From contig NZ_SSXE01000005.1 of the NCBI RefSeq assembly GCF_021699195.1, forward strand, positions 1-38,769: a stretch of DNA of 38,769 nt, given 5' to 3'. A program made the position numbers and the translations under genes. Each line of letters opens with the position of its first letter. Positions within the stretch are counted from its first letter, which is position 1. Below, piece after piece: positions 37,842 to 38,769 of the stretch. Under the pieces are notes generated by a model, which saw nothing but the letters and a program-made list of their open reading frames with translations, ran no database searches and was not told the DNA's origin. Origin of the DNA: Nonomuraea sp. MG754425 (GTDB lineage: Bacteria > Actinomycetota > Actinomycetes > Streptosporangiales > Streptosporangiaceae).

Positions 37842-38290
37842 CCGGCCGCATCCCCGACCCGTTCAACTCGAACGCCGTCATGTACGCCAAGGCCGCGCTC
37901 AACGCCGCCACCCACCACAACCCGGACGCCGCCGCGAAGATGATCCGCCTCCTGCTGGGCGAGCACGGCATGCCCGGCGCCTACGACGCCATCTTCACGT
38001 GGTGCGCCGCGATCCGAGCCCACCTCCGGGTGCCACTCGGTACCGACGTGGCCGTCGTCTACGTCAACGACGACGGCCAGACCGTCCAGCCGCCGAAGGA
38101 CACGAACCCCGAGTACGTGTGGGTCAACCGCGTCGTGCAGGCGTACATCGCCCACGACAAGCCCGGCCTGAACGCCGTGGTCGCGGAGATGGGCGACGAA
38201 CCGGCCCAGGTGAAGACCCACCTGGCGCATCTGGTCGCGCACGCCGCCGAAGTGGCGTGGGCCGCGGCCAGACGGGCGGAGCTGTCATGA
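37838..38290 (+). CDS. 150-residue unknown helical protein
   Basis: ATGA-coupled on both sides. Mainly helical (AVMYAKAALNAATHHNPDAA, AAKMIRLLLGEHG) with one strand (DVAVVYVNDDGQ) and a helical C-terminus. No family match. It may partner the PP-loop enzyme that directly follows. Confidence 0.6.
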   Translation: MTGRIPDPFNSNAVMYAKAALNAATHHNPDAAAKMIRLLLGEHGMPGAYDAIFTWCAAIRAHLRVPLGTDVAVVYVNDDGQTVQPPKDTNPEYVWVNRVVQAYIAHDKPGLNAVVAEMGDEPAQVKTHLAHLVAHAAEVAWAAARRAELS

Positions 38291-38769
38291 CCCGGCACGT
38301 GATCCAGATGAGCGGCGGCCTCGGCTCGTTCTGGGTCGCCGACCTCGTACGACAGCGCCACGGCAACAAGGACATGGTCCTCCTGTTCGCCGACACGCTG
38401 TGGGAGCACCCCGACCTGTACCGGTTCCTCGGGCAGGCCAGCGACCACCTGGACGTGACCCCGACCATCGTGTGCGACGGCCGGAACCCGTTCCAGGTGT
38501 ATTTCGACCAGCACTTCCTCGGCAACAGCCGGCTCGCCCCGTGCACGAAGGAGCTCAAGCAGAAGCCCTGCCGGAAGTGGCTGGAGGAGCACTGCGACCC
38601 GGCCGACACCATCTTGTACGTCGGCCTCGACGCGGCCGAGGAGCGCCGCCAGCCCGGCGTCGTGAAGGGCTGGGCGCCGTGGCGGGTCGAGTTCCCGCTG
38701 ATGGACGACGAGAGCTGGGACAAGAAGCGGATGAAGGCCGAGTGCGTCAACCTCGGCATCGCCATCCCC
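38287..38769 (+). CDS. PP-loop ATPase (PAPS-reductase-like), cut by right edge
   Basis: 161 residues are visible and the frame is open at the edge. IQMSGGLGSFWVADLV has the SGGxxS PP-loop; VLLFADTLWEHPDLYRFLGQ, CDGRNPFQVYFDQHFLGNSR and APCTKELKQKPCRKW (Cys plus basic LK) follow in the order known from the phage-borne PAPS-reductase-like family. These enzymes adenylate a substrate, sometimes with sulfur transfer. It is more canonical at the loop than the protein at 11330, so the element has two distinct PP-loop enzymes. ATGA-coupled to the gene before it. Confidence 0.8.
   Translation, partial: MTRHVIQMSGGLGSFWVADLVRQRHGNKDMVLLFADTLWEHPDLYRFLGQASDHLDVTPTIVCDGRNPFQVYFDQHFLGNSRLAPCTKELKQKPCRKWLEEHCDPADTILYVGLDAAEERRQPGVVKGWAPWRVEFPLMDDESWDKKRMKAECVNLGIAIP

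Noticed and set aside
1..38769. tRNA, rRNA, transposases and insertion sequences
   Set aside because: No T-loop signature, rRNA segment, DDE transposase or terminal inverted repeats were found by eye on either strand. A tRNA search program would be needed to exclude a degenerate tRNA at the left junction.

Overview
This is a high-GC (about 70%) actinomycete window. GTG starts, strong third-position GC, a WhiB-like protein, a DUF574-type SAM methyltransferase and a DUF5753-type XRE regulator all point to Actinomycetota. The gene mix would suit Streptosporangiales, but the genus cannot be fixed from this sequence alone. Most of the window (about 1.1 kb to the right edge) looks like a mobile element such as an integrative plasmid, ICE or early region of a prophage. 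It is packed with short co-directional genes joined by ATGA/GTGA overlaps, most of them unknown, and has no capsid, tail, ribosomal or housekeeping genes.

Layout. 1-1053: two ordinary minus-strand genes (a TFIIB-type zinc-ribbon protein cut by the edge, and an aminoglycoside-phosphotransferase-fold kinase), probably flanking chromosome. 1054-2871: a repeat-bearing intergenic region, a winged-helix replication-initiator-like gene and a small charged partner. 3014-23370: a long plus-strand array. It carries an ArdC-like protein, a PP-loop ATPase, an atypical C5 DNA methyltransferase, a GNAT/Mom-like protein, a DUF5131 radical-SAM-like protein, DUF4326, a DpdA/TGT-like transglycosylase, a lone Prim-Pol domain protein, an ASCH protein and many small zinc-ribbon or HTH proteins. 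21313-21759 is a minus-strand ribbon-helix-helix-like gene inside it. 23371-29006: a mixed-orientation regulatory and cargo island (tandem-GntR repressor, small membrane protein, cytochrome P450, DUF574 methyltransferase, XRE-DUF5753 regulator, XRE-like gene). 29337-38769: a second plus-strand array with recombination functions: a PD-(D/E)XK exonuclease, a Gp3-like recombination directionality factor, a RuvC-like resolvase, a WhiB-like protein and, cut by the right edge, a second PP-loop (PAPS-reductase-like) protein.

Two things stand out. First, an 18-bp palindrome, GTTGGCGGNNCCGCCAAC, occurs eight times between 3014 and 35497, nearly always at gene or transcription-unit junctions and often beside a stem-loop. 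It resembles a dispersed operator system comparable in layout to phage stoperators or start-associated sequences. The leaders of the two plus-strand arrays also share CAAGATCA boxes, and the second leader shares a 12-bp site with the leader of the ribbon-helix-helix gene. Second, 11330-18498 gathers five or six enzymes of families tied to nucleic-acid base chemistry into one near-continuous run. This is a plausible, unrecognised DNA hypermodification module. Several genes look damaged or recoded: a frameshift at 7217, a compensated double frameshift in 22160-22495, and an in-frame amber at 20398. No tRNA, rRNA, CRISPR array, transposase or integrase was seen.
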